From Gaiellasilicea sp963745775 (GTDB taxonomy: Bacteria; Actinomycetota; Thermoleophilia; Gaiellales; Gaiellaceae), in NCBI GenBank assembly GCA_963745775.1, contig CAVUYY010000011.1, positions 1-64,000 of the forward strand: 64,000 nucleotides of DNA, read 5' to 3'. The first letter of the stretch is position 1. The number at the start of each line of letters is the position of its first letter. Of this stretch, positions 35,014-43,601 are shown piece by piece. The notes under the pieces are model-generated. The model made no database searches. It had not been told where the DNA came from and saw only the letters and a list, made by a program, of their open reading frames with translations. A program made the position numbers and the translations under genes.

Positions 35014-36259
35014 AAGATGAAGGCGATGACGACGCCGCGCACGTGGTGGATCGCGTTGGCCGCGCTCGCGGCGCTGCGGGTGGCGCTGCCGTTGCTCGTG
35101 CTCGCGGCGGAGGGCCGCGACCTCCCGGGTTTTCCGCGCTTCGATCTCGTCGAGGGCACGGGTGACGACGCCGGCTTCTACGCGGCGGCTCGGGAGTTCA
35201 TGGCGGCTATAGCTCGAGTCCCGCTTGTATCGATGGCGCTGATCGCCGCGCTGCCGGTCACGAACGTGGCGGTCGGGATCAGGCTCCGGCGGCGAAAGGC
35301 GCTGCAGCCGTGGCTCGTCGTCGGGGCCGCCACGAGCGTGGCGCTGGCCGTGGCCGTCGTCGTGCTCGAGATGGAGCCGAGCGGCGCTGCCGTTTTAGGC
35401 TGGTCACTGGTCTGGGCGGCGCCGATGCTCCCGTATCGAGCGCTCGGACTACCGCTCGACTACGAGATCGCGTTCGCGTTCGCATTCCCGCTCGCTCTCG
35501 CCGCGAACGTCGTGGCGCTCGTCGCCACCGCGTACGCCGGTCTGTACGCGACCGGGAAGCGTGCGGTCGGGCTGATCGCGGCCGCGGCGCTCGCGGTCTG
35601 GCCGCTGCTCTCGGTGGTCGTGCGGGGCAGAGCGCCTGGGAGAACGGGACGTGGCTTGTCGATACCGGTCTCGCGCTCTACACGGAGCCGCTCTCGACGG
35701 CGCTCGTCGCGGTCGCCTGGCGTTGTTGCTCCGGCCGGAGAGGACCGATCTCCAGCTCGCGCTTGCCGGGGTTCTCCTGTCCTTCGCGACGCTCGTCAAG
35801 TTGACGAACGGCTTCGCGATCGCGCTCGCGGTGGTGCTCGTCGCGGGTTACCTCGGCGTGCATCGGGCGGTGCCGCTGGCCGCGGGAGGGCTCGCTTTCG
35901 TTCCCGCGCTCGTCGCTTACTGGCCGATCGGCTACGTCCAGGGCGAGAGCGGCCCCGACCTGCTTCCTCAGGACCCCTTCTCAATCGACTACGTCATTCG
36001 AAGCTGGAGCGAGTCGCTGCTCTTCTCGCCGCGCACGCTTGTGCTCCTGCTGCCCTTGGCGATCGTCGGCGTCATTGTCAGCAGACGTGGCTTGGCGCTC
36101 TGGCTCCTGCTGGCGTTCACGCTCGCCAATGCGGCCGTCTACAGCTTCTATCAGCCGACGTATCTGCATCCGCGCTTTCTGTTCGCGAGCTTGCCGGCGT
36201 TCTTCGTGCTGTTCGCCCAAGGCGGCCTGGCCGTGGCCGCCCGATCCCGGCCGAGATGA
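35014..36259 (+). CDS. PMT/ArnT-like membrane glycosyltransferase (two or more frameshifts)
   Basis: Starts MKAMTTPRTWWIALAALAALRVALPLLVL with LVEGTGDDAGFYAAAREFMAA, an acidic pair after helix 1 as in GT-C enzymes. Hydrophobic sequence continues (LALAANVVALVATAYAGLYATGKRAVGLIAAAALAVWPLL) to about 35630, then resumes in other frames as SAWENGTWLVDTGLALYTEPLSTALVAVAW and LRPERTDLQLALAGVLLSFATLVKLTNGFAIALAVVL to YLHPRFLFASLPAFFVLFAQGG and stop 36259. Probable role: transfer from polyprenyl-phosphate sugar. Inside the block that splits the LCP gene. ATGA overlap with the next gene. Confidence 0.55.
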
Positions 36260-37715
36260 GCGAGCGGTGGGTCACTGCAGCCGTCGGTGTGCTCGTGGTC
36301 GCCGGGATCGCACTCAGGGTCTGGATCCTTGGCTCCGAGCTCGGAGCGCTCGACTCCGACGAAGCCGTCTGGGGTGTGATGCCCGACACATGCTCGACGG
36401 CGAGGTGACGGCGTTCTACTGGGGCCAGGGTTACGGCGGCACCCAGGAGACGCTGCTGACCGCGGGTGTGTTCGCTCTCGCCGGGCCGAGCGTGACCGCG
36501 CTCAGGATCGTCCCGCTGGCGCTGTTTGCGCTCGCAGCTGTGCTGACCTAGCGGGTCGGGATCCGGACGGTAGGGGAGCCGTACGCCCGCTTGGCGGCGG
36601 GGATCGTCTGGGTCTGGCCTGCCTATCTCGCGTGGAAGTCGACGCGCGCGCACGGTTTCTACGGGGTCGGGCTCGTGCTCGGCCTCCTCGTCGTACTGCT
36701 CGCGCTCCGCCTGTCCGAGCGTCGCGACCGCCGGGACGCCTTGCCGCTCGGACTCGGCTGGTGGGCGACTCCGCAGGTCGTCCTCCTGGCCGTCCCGACT
36801 CTCGGCTGGCTCGTGTGGCGGCGCCGAGGCACGCTCGCAGACACTTGGCTCATCGGCATCGCAGCGCTCCTCGGCGCACTGCCCTGGGTGGTCGCGAACG
36901 CGACCCACGACTGGTATTCGGTCGGCTTCGGTCCCGGGGGAGGAACCGTGGTGGACCGGCTCCACAACCTCGCGGTCGCGACGCTGCCCATGGCTCTCGG
37001 CCTGCGAATCCCGTTCACGCTCGACTGGGTGGCGGAGCGATCGGCGCGATGCTCTACATCGTTGCCTTGGTAGTGCTCACGATTGCGGTCGTTCGCGGGC
37101 GGCGTAGCCTCGGGCCGCTCCTCGTTGCCCTTGTGTTCTTGCCGGCGCTCTACGCCCTGTCGTCGTATGCGTCGCTCCAGACGGAGCCGCGCTACCTCGT
37201 TCTCCTCGGGCCTGCGTTCGCGTTGCTGGGAGCGACGGCCGTGCGGGCGTCGCGAGCGGCGGTCGCTCTGGCTTGCGTGCTCGCGGCCCTCTCGGCGGTA
37301 GGCGTGGCGTCCCTACAAAGGTCAGGCGCGTCGGTGTCCAGGCGGAAGGAGTTCCGGTTCCGGCCGACATTCAGCCGCTTCTGAACTTGCTCGAGCGTGC
37401 CGGTGTGCGCTATGCGTACGCCGACTGCTGGATCGCATGGCGCATCGTCTTCGAGAGCGGCGAGCGGATCGTCGCGGTGACGTCGGGAAGCAATCGCAAC
37501 GAGCGTCGAGGCAATCGGGTGACACCTGTTCGCGGTGAGCTGGGGCGATATCCGCCCTTCTACGGCGGGTCGCGGCCAGCGCGGACCCGGCGTACATCTT
37601 CCTCGCCGGCGGGAACCGGGAGCGAGGCGTGCGCCCCCTGCTGCTCGAGGCCGGTTACGTGACCCGTCGCGTCGAGGGTTTCGTCGTGTATGCGCGCCGG
37701 CCGGCAGCGAGCTGA
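36256..37715 (+). pseudogene. PMT/ArnT-like gene with nonsense codon and frameshifts
   Basis: MSERWVTAAVGVLVVAGIALRVWILGSELGALDSDEAVWGVM has the catalytic-type DSDEA loop; a shift near 36390 leads to FYWGQGYGGTQETLLTAGVFALAGPSVTALRIVPLALFALAAVLT, where TAG 36549-36551 interrupts an otherwise open frame (next codons RVGIRTVGEPYARLAAGIVWVWPAYLAWK). TGG at that position would restore the expected LTWRVG. Further shifts occur near 37040, 37330 and 37565; the last part reads DPAYIFLAGGNRERGVRPLLLEAGYVTRRVEGFVVYARRPAAS and stops at 37713-37715. A degraded or badly read gene of about 485 residues. Confidence 0.6.
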
Positions 37716-37972
37716 CGGATGAGGAGAGCCACGACCGCGACCAGGATGAGGTTGCGGGCGAGCACGAGCCAGACGATCGGTTCCAGGGCGACCACGTCGC
37801 CGTAGCGCCCCTGACTCCATCCCTGTGTCAGCGCTAGTGCGCCCAGGAAGTAGCACGGCTGCGGCTCGTCCGTGGATTCCGCGCGCGAGCGGCACGATCG
37901 GGATCAGCCAGATCAGGTACTGCGGCGATAGCACCCTGCCGAAGGCGACGAACGCGGCGACGGCGCCCCCGA
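37655..37972 (-). pseudogene. C-terminal fragment of a GT87-like membrane mannosyltransferase
   Basis: On the minus strand the sequence VAAFVAFGRVLSPQYLIWLIPIVPLARG, then after a frame change near 37880 a helix pair ending WLVLARNLILVAVVALLIRQLAAGRRAYTTKPSTRRVT and TAA at 37655-37657. VLSPQYLIWLIP is a hallmark of the last helices of GT87 polyprenyl-phosphate mannosyltransferases. The N-terminal two-thirds are missing: the sequence changes at about 37960-37975 into the LCP gene on the other strand. Overlaps the 3' end of the preceding plus-strand gene by 61 bases. Confidence 0.55.
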
Positions 37973-39102
37973 CGCGCGCGGCGGGCTACGTCACGGTGCG
38001 GAGCTACGAGGTGCTCGAGACCGTCTTCGCCAAGGAGGAGCCGAACGACGTGCTCCCCTCGCAGGGGCTCTTCGTCTCGGCGCTCCAGCGGCCGCCGAAG
38101 CGCTATCCGGGGATCGCCGCGCCGCCGAGCGCGCCCAGGCCGGTCGCGGTAGCCGGACCTCGGTACGACTTGCCGCTCGGTGGCTCGAGCCGGGTCCTCG
38201 GCCGTCAGCCGGTGCAGGGCAAGCCGTGGACGACGATCCTCCTGCTGGGCACCGACGAGGGACCGGGCAACTCGGGCGCTCGGACGGACACGATGATCCT
38301 CGCCGCGATCCAGCACGGGACCGGCCGGGCGGTGGCCTTCGGGATCCCGCGGAACCTGGTCGAGGTGCCGCTCGGCGGCGCGCTCCCCGGAAAGCCGAAG
38401 CGCTTCGAGCAGCCGCTGAACGGACTCTACGGCTATGCGAGAGCGCTGCCCGGTTTCTTCCCGGGTGGCCGCGATCCCGGGTGCGACGGCACTCAAGCAG
38501 GCGGTCTCGAGCCTGCTCGGCGTCAGGGTCGACTACTACGCGCTCGTCAACCTGCGCGGCTTCGCCGATCTCGTCGACGGCGCTCGGCGGTGTCCGGATC
38601 CTCGTCAAGGAGCGGCTCGTCGACGAGGTGACGCGGCCGGCATGGGGCGAGCCGAAGCCTCGGATCGACGTCCAGCCCGGCCGCCGCTACCACTTCTACG
38701 GCCGCGAGGCGCTCGCCTACGTCCGCTCGCGCAAGGACTCGAACGACTACACGCGGATGGCGCGGCAGCGCTGCTTCCTCTCGCGCGATGGCCGACCAGC
38801 TCGACCCGGTGCGGGTGCTCCGGAACTTCCCCGGCACTGGCGCGGACGGTCGAGACGGAACGTGTCGACGGACGTACCGCTGCGGCGGCTCCCGGCGCTG
38901 ATCCGGCTCGTCGGGGGAATCGACCCGAAGGAGACGCTGACGGAGACCTTCGGCGCGCGACTACATCGCGAGCCGCCGGAAGCTCGACAACTATCCGCTC
39001 CCGAAGCTCGGCCTGATGCGGACGGCAGTGCGGGAGGCGATCCTCGACCCGGAGCGCGCGAGCGCCGAACGGGGACTCGTGTCGGCCGGCAAGAGCTGCT
39101 GA
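37958..39102 (+). CDS. LytR-CpsA-Psr (LCP) family domain, split from its N-terminus and frameshifted
   Basis: Reads AGYVTVRSYEVLETVFAKEEPNDVLPSQGLF, GKPWTTILLLGTDEGPGNSGARTDTMILAAIQHGTGRAVAFGIPRNLVEVPLGG, PGATALKQAVSSLLGVRVDYYALVNLRGFADLVD, GGVRILVKERLVDEVTRPAWGEPKPRIDVQPGRRYHFYGREALAYVRSRKDSNDYTRMARQRCFL, then TDVPLRRLPALIRLVGGIDPKETLTETFGA and stop SAGKSC. The conserved LCP Asp/Arg residues (RTDTM, R..IPRN, RSRKDSND..R..RQ) are present. Frame changes near 38465, 38580, 38790 and 38960. LCP proteins transfer lipid-linked glycans to peptidoglycan, so this could anchor the polymer made by the cluster. No start codon of its own in the expected place. Confidence 0.7.
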
Positions 39103-39124
39103 ACTCTCGGCGAGAAGACGCCCA

Positions 39125-39250
39125 CTAGAGAAGCCTCACGAGCGCTCCAGCGATGACGAGAACCGCTAGGGCGATCGCGACGACCCACAGACTCCTCGTC
39201 AACGTGCGCTGGCGACGGCGCGAAGACCTTCCGGGTTCGAGAAGCCGCAT
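39125..39250 (-). CDS. Small single-helix membrane protein
   Basis: 41 residues from ATG 39250, directly after the TAG of the upstream small gene. Basic N-terminus MRLLEPGRSSRRRQRTLTR, then one helix SLWVVAIALAVLVIAGALVRLL running to the C-terminus. No family recognised. Being immediately adjacent to another small membrane gene on the same strand supports reality. It may be an accessory subunit of the polymer machinery or a stress peptide. Confidence 0.4.
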   Translation of the reverse strand: MRLLEPGRSSRRRQRTLTRSLWVVAIALAVLVIAGALVRLL

Positions 39251-39514
39251 CTAACGCGGAGGCTCGATGCAGCGGACTTCAGGCGTCGTCTGACCGCGAC
39301 CTTGCGCATCGACGGGGCCAATCGCGCTGATTGCCCCACGCTTGCAAGCAGCCACTGATCCCGATGCAGATGCCCGTGCGAGCAGCAGAATCGCAGCGAG
39401 CAGCATCCCAACGAGGATGAGGGTCAGTAGCCAGGGAACACCACGCCGCAGCGCTCGGCGCCCTCGCCGACCCGCATCTACAACGCCGACCCCTCGGTTT
39501 CCCCGCAGTTTCAC
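39251..39514 (-). CDS. Small membrane protein, unknown function
   Basis: 87 residues from GTG 39514. Basic N-terminus (GRRGRRALRRG), one helix PWLLTLILVGMLLAAILLLA, then a short tail with two cysteines (VAACKRGAISAIGPVDAQGRGQTTPEVRCIEPPR) that could form an extracellular disulfide. Not recognised. TAGGTT occurs about 20 bases upstream of the start. It abuts the next small gene without a gap. Confidence 0.45.
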   Translation of the reverse strand: MKLRGNRGVGVVDAGRRGRRALRRGVPWLLTLILVGMLLAAILLLARASASGSVAACKRGAISAIGPVDAQGRGQTTPEVRCIEPPR

Positions 39515-39576
39515 CGCGTGAGCAACGAGTTTGCAACCTAGATGGATACGGCTTGCGAACCGTGGCGATTAGCACT

Positions 39577-39593
39577 CTGAGTGAGCCACTCAG
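39577..39593. terminator. Hairpin at the end of the ATP-grasp/propeller operon
   Basis: CTGAGTG, 3-base loop, CACTCAG, a perfect 7-bp stem overlapping the TGA (39590-39592) of the last gene. There is no T-run, so it is at best an attenuating or mRNA-stabilising structure. Confidence 0.35.
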
Positions 39594-40531
39594 CGGAGCT
39601 CCTTGTTCGACTCCATGTCGAACCACATCGCGAACAGCGTGAACTGGCTGCCCGAGATCAGGAGTAACGCGACGAGGACGATCGTCGGCGTCGTGATCTC
39701 GTTGCCCATGAAGCGGAGCACGACCTCGATCGCGCCGAGGAGGAGACCGAACGCGGTCATCAGGATTCCGAGCGCGTAGAAGAAGACGAGCGGGTGGAAG
39801 TCGCGGATCACGTACTTCTCCCGCAGCCGCCAGAAGAAGCCCTTGACGAGAAGCCACGAGATCCGCGGCACGACCTTGCGGATCTTGATCCCGGAGCGCT
39901 CGCCGACGCCGTAGATCGGCCGCGAAGGGATGTCGCGGACGCGCGCGTTCGAGACGTTCAGGTGCACGAGCATGTCGTTCGGGAAGCCGTAGCGCGCGTA
40001 GAGCGCGCCGAGGTCGAGCGAGCGCAGCGTCGCGAGCGAGATCGCGGTGTAGCCCGCCTGCGAGTCGGCGACGTGCCAGTAGCCCGAGGCGACCTTGGTC
40101 AGCAGCGAGAGGATCGCGTTCCCGAGGTAGCGCGAGCGGGGGATGAGCTGCCACGCCTCGCCCGAGACGAGCCGGTTCGCCTTCGCGTAGTCGACCTCCC
40201 TGCGCGCGACCGGCTCGACGAGCGTCGCGAGCTCCGCCGGATCCATCTGGTTGTCGGCGGCCATCACGACGGTGACGTCGATTTCCTCGGCGATCGCCTG
40301 CCGGTACCCGGTGACGATCGCGGCGCCGACGCCGGCGTTCCGCTCGTGGACGATCACCTCGACGCGCGGGTCGCCGACGGCGCGCGCCCGCTCGGCTGTG
40401 GCGTCGGCCGACGCGTCGTCGACGACGTAGATCCGGTCGACGAGCTCCGGGATCCCGCGCAGCGTCTCGGCGACGAGGTGCTCCTCCTCGAAGGCTGGAA
40501 CCACGACCGCGACGCGCTGACCGTCGAGCAT
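39590..40531 (-). CDS. GT2 glycosyltransferase with C-terminal membrane helices
   Basis: 313 residues. VAVVVPAFEEEHLVAETLRGIPELVDRIYVVDDASADATAERA and MAADNQMDPAELATLV give the GT-A nucleotide- and metal-binding sites, with ADNQMD in place of DGDGQHD; LTKVASGYWHVADSQAGYTAISLATLRSLDLG is the DPM1/ArnC-like acceptor side. Two hydrophobic helices at the end (HPLVFFYALGILMTAFGLLLGAI and PTIVLVALLLISGSQFTLFAMWF) anchor it. Probably loads a sugar on polyprenyl phosphate or extends a lipid-linked glycan. Starts 2 bases after the Wzz-like gene. Confidence 0.8.
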   Translation of the reverse strand: MLDGQRVAVVVPAFEEEHLVAETLRGIPELVDRIYVVDDASADATAERARAVGDPRVEVIVHERNAGVGAAIVTGYRQAIAEEIDVTVVMAADNQMDPAELATLVEPVARREVDYAKANRLVSGEAWQLIPRSRYLGNAILSLLTKVASGYWHVADSQAGYTAISLATLRSLDLGALYARYGFPNDMLVHLNVSNARVRDIPSRPIYGVGERSGIKIRKVVPRISWLLVKGFFWRLREKYVIRDFHPLVFFYALGILMTAFGLLLGAIEVVLRFMGNEITTPTIVLVALLLISGSQFTLFAMWFDMESNKELR

Positions 40532-40533
40532 GC

Positions 40534-41412
40534 TCAGGCCGCGCTGCGTCGAGCGAGCACGCTGTCCGCCATCAACGCCGCCACGCAACCGAGCAAGAGC
40601 CCGATCAGGCCGCCGACGAGCGCGGCGTTCCGGCCGCTCCGCGCGGTCGACTTGGCGGCGACGGCCGGCTCGACGACGCGGCTCATCTCCACGCGCTCGG
40701 CGAGCGAGAGGAGCTGCCGGGCCTGGAGGAGGTCGGTCTGAACGGTGCCGCGCCGCTGCTCGGCGAAGCCGATCGTCGAGTTGATGTTCGTGAGCAGGAG
40801 CAGGCGCTCGGCCAGCGGCAGGTCGTTGCTCGCGAGGATCTCGGTCTGCTGGGCGGTGGCCGCCGAGATCCGGCGGTTGATCTGCTCGAGCTCGCGGTTG
40901 TCGTTCTCGATCTGGTCGTTCAGCACCTCGACCTTGTCGTTCACGTAGTCGGAGACGCCCGAGGTCACCCGCAGTCCGAGAGCGTTCGCGGCGGCGGCGA
41001 CCTTGCCCCGCGCGCTGCCCTTGACGCTGATCTCGACGAGCGGCGTCTGCAGGCGGGACTGGCCGGCGCTGACGATCGGTGTCGAGCTGACGTTGCCGCG
41101 GAGCGCGCCGACGGGGATCCCGCTCTTCCGCGAGGCGTCGCGTAGCGCCGCCTCCGAGCGGATGATCTCGCCGACCGTGCGCGGGTTCGTCGCGAGGCTC
41201 TGGATCTGGCCGCCGCCCTGCGGGGTGAACGGCTGGCCGAGGAAGATCAGCGTCTCGGCCTTGTAGACGCTGCCGCCGCCGAGCGCGAGCGCGAAGCCGA
41301 CGACGAGTCCGAGCACGAGCCCGAGCACGGGCAGCCACCAGCGAGCTGCGATCCGGCTCCACGCCGAGCGGAGGTCGACCTCGCGTTCTGCGTCGGGATC
41401 CGTCGGATTCAC
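40534..41412 (-). CDS. Wzz-like polysaccharide chain-length/copolymerase protein
   Basis: 292 residues from GTG 41412 (GTGA overlap). DPDAEREVDLRSAWSRIAARWWLPVLGLVLGLVVGFALAL is the first membrane helix; IQSLATNPRTVGEIIRSEAAL, QTPLVEISVKGSARGKVAAAANAL and a long coiled coil (VNDKVEVLNDQIENDNRELEQINRRISAATAQQTEIL) form the extracytoplasmic part; ARSGRNAALVGGLIGLLLGCVAALMAD is the second helix. This is the Wzz/PCP topology with no C-terminal tyrosine kinase. It would set polymer length together with the polymerase. Confidence 0.75.
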   Translation of the reverse strand: MNPTDPDAEREVDLRSAWSRIAARWWLPVLGLVLGLVVGFALALGGGSVYKAETLIFLGQPFTPQGGGQIQSLATNPRTVGEIIRSEAALRDASRKSGIPVGALRGNVSSTPIVSAGQSRLQTPLVEISVKGSARGKVAAAANALGLRVTSGVSDYVNDKVEVLNDQIENDNRELEQINRRISAATAQQTEILASNDLPLAERLLLLTNINSTIGFAEQRRGTVQTDLLQARQLLSLAERVEMSRVVEPAVAAKSTARSGRNAALVGGLIGLLLGCVAALMADSVLARRSAA

Positions 41413-42336
41413 GCGGGCGACTCTATCTCGCGCTCCGACGCCGCCCATTCCCACTGGGCGCGCAGGCCGGTGGCCAGCGGCGTCTCCGGCTGCCAGCCGA
41501 GCTCGGCGCGAATCCGCGTGGTGTCCGCCTTCGTCCGCCGCTGGTCGCCCGCCACCGCCTCCTCGCGGCGGACGTCGAGCTCCCGTCCGGCGATCGACTC
41601 GAGCAGCGCGATCGTCGCGTTCATCGTCGCCTCCTCGCCGCCGCCGACGTTGTAGGTCGCGCCGGTCGGCGCGCGCTCCATCGCGAGGACGGACGCCGCG
41701 ACGACGTCGGCCACGAAGGTGAAGCTGCGGCTCTGCTCGCCGTCGCCGAAGAGCGCGAACGGCTCGCCGGAGGCGAGCGCGTCGAGGATCCGCGGGAACG
41801 CCATGTCCGGGCGCTGCCGCGGCCCGTAGGCGTTGAAGTAGCGGAGCACGACGGCGTCGAGCCCGAAGCTGGTCGTGTACGCCCGCGCCAGGTGCTCGCA
41901 GGCGAGCTTCGTGATCCCGTACGGCGAGACGGGTCGCGGCGGCACGTCCTCGGCCGTCGGATAGCGCTCCGCCTCGCCGTAGATCGAGGAGGAGGAGGCG
42001 AAGACGACGCGAGCGCCGGCGGCCGCCGCCGCCTCGAAGACGCGCTGGCTCGCGAGCACGTTCCGCTCGACGTAGAGCGGGAAGACGTCGCCGAAGCTGC
42101 GGACGCCCGGCTGGCCGGCGAGGTGGAAGACACCGTCGAAGCCGGTGAAGTCGAGCTCGTCGCGGGCGAGGTCGAGGCGACTGAACTGTCAACGCGCGGG
42201 CGTTCCGCTCCTTCAGCGCAGGGTCGTAGTAGTCGGTGAACGAGTCGATCCCGACGACCTCGTGCCCAGCGGCCTGGAGCGCCTCCGCGAGGTGCGAGCC
42301 GATGAATCCGGCGGCTCCGGTGACGGCGTATCTCAT
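41409..42336 (-). CDS. NAD-dependent epimerase/dehydratase (one frameshift)
   Basis: ATG 42336 overlaps the propeller stop (ATGA). MRYAVTGAAGFIGSHLAEALQAAGHEVVGIDSFTDYYDPALKERNAR, then a one-base shift near 42185 into DLARDELDFTGFDGVFHLAGQPGVRSFGDVFPLYVERNVLASQRVFEAA, FASSSSIYGEAERYP, YGITKLACEHLARAY and RYFNAYGPRQRPDMAFPRI. An extended SDR of the UDP-glucose/uronate 4-epimerase group; D-x-F-x-x-Y-Y-x-P is typical of UDP-glucuronate 4-epimerases. Supplies UDP-galacturonate or similar. Part of the eight-gene minus-strand operon. Confidence 0.8.
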
Positions 42337-43601
42337 CGCTCAACCATCCCATAGACCCGCGCGAGCCCGACGAGATAGAGCCGGTCGCGGTCTGCGACGA
42401 CGGGCGTGTACTTGCCGTCCTCGAACGTCCAGAGCACCTTGCCGTTGCGCGCGTCGAGGGCGTAGGTGCGCTCCTTCAGCGTCGCGAAGTAGACGACGCC
42501 GTCGATCACGGTCGGCGAGCCGGAGATCTCCCCGTTCGCGCGGAAGCTCCAGACGGTGTCGCCGGTGGCGGCGTCGAGCGCCACGAAGCGGCCGCTGTAG
42601 GAGCCGGCGTAGACCTTCTTTCGCCAGGTCGCCGGCGAGGAGTAGACGAACCCGCCGGTGCCCTGCGACCAGATCAGCTTCCCGGTGGTCGCCCCGAACG
42701 AGTAGACCTTGCCGTCGGTCGAGCCGATGTAGACGCGGCCGTAAGCGAGCGCCGGCGTCGAGTAGAACTGGCCGCGCCCGCCGAGCCGGTCCTGCGAGCG
42801 CGTCCGCCAGATCACCTTGCCGCTGGTGGGATCGAGCGCGTACAGGAAGCCCTGGTACGTGGCCGCGTAGAGGCGGTTGCCGGAGAGGGAGACGGCGCCC
42901 TTGATCCGGCCCTTTCCCTGGAACGTCCAGCGGACGCTGCCCGTGCGCTCATCGAGCGCGTAGACGCGACCTCGCCAGTCGCCGACGTAAACGAGCCCGT
43001 TTGCGACGAGCGGGGACGACTCGGTCGGCCCGAGCCGCGTCCGCCAGCGGATCTTCCCGAAGCCCGCGGCGAACGCGATCACCTCGCCCTCGAGCCGGCC
43101 TGCGTTCCGATCGCTGTTGCAGGGCGGCCGGTTCAGGAACGCTTGGAAGACGGTGCCGGCGTGGACGGCGGGCGAGGCGGCGACGCAGCGGCCGATGGGC
43201 CGCTTCCAGGCGCGCTTGCCGGTCTTCGCGTTGACCGCGAACATCATCCCGGAGTTGTTCGAGAAGTAGAGGCGGCCGTACGCGATCGCCGGCGGGAACT
43301 CGAGCAGGTTGCGCGCCCTGAACATCCAGGCGCGCCGGAAGGGCGGGCGCAGGCCGAAGGAGGCGACGCGCTGGCGCTCGGCGTCGTAGCCGTAGGTCGG
43401 CCAGACGACCTCGAGCTTCGCCTGCTGGGGTGGCTTCGGCGGGGGCGGTGGCTCCTCGGCCGGCTCCTCGGTGACGACGAACTCCTCGGTCGAGGAGCCG
43501 CGGACGTCTTCGGCCGCGCGCCGCTTCTGGAGCACGTACGCGCCGCCGATCCCGAGCGCGACGAGCAGCAGCGCCACGACGGCCGCCACCACGCGCTTCA
43601 C
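42333..43601 (-). CDS. Membrane-anchored PQQ-like (BamB-type) beta-propeller protein
   Basis: 422 residues from GTG 43601 (GTGA). One N-terminal helix (VVAAVVALLLVALGIGGAYVL), an acidic/proline-rich linker (EEPAEEPPPPPKPPQQ), then six to seven repeats of the PQQ-propeller type: LLEFPPAIAYGRLYFSNNSG, ESSPLVANGLVYVGDWRGRVYALDERTGSVRWTF, AVSLSGNRLYAATYQGFLYALDPTSGKVIW, YSTPALAYGRVYIGSTDGKVYSF, ISGSPTVIDGVVYFATLKERTYALDARNGKVLWTF. Topology puts the propeller outside the cell. It probably scaffolds protein-protein or protein-glycan contacts in polymer export. Paralog of the next gene upstream. Confidence 0.75.
   Translation of the reverse strand: MKRVVAAVVALLLVALGIGGAYVLQKRRAAEDVRGSSTEEFVVTEEPAEEPPPPPKPPQQAKLEVVWPTYGYDAERQRVASFGLRPPFRRAWMFRARNLLEFPPAIAYGRLYFSNNSGMMFAVNAKTGKRAWKRPIGRCVAASPAVHAGTVFQAFLNRPPCNSDRNAGRLEGEVIAFAAGFGKIRWRTRLGPTESSPLVANGLVYVGDWRGRVYALDERTGSVRWTFQGKGRIKGAVSLSGNRLYAATYQGFLYALDPTSGKVIWRTRSQDRLGGRGQFYSTPALAYGRVYIGSTDGKVYSFGATTGKLIWSQGTGGFVYSSPATWRKKVYAGSYSGRFVALDAATGDTVWSFRANGEISGSPTVIDGVVYFATLKERTYALDARNGKVLWTFEDGKYTPVVADRDRLYLVGLARVYGMVER

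Noticed and set aside
34988..37975. Transposon or integron carrying the PMT-like genes
   Set aside because: No transposase, integrase, terminal inverted repeats or target duplication could be found at the junctions.
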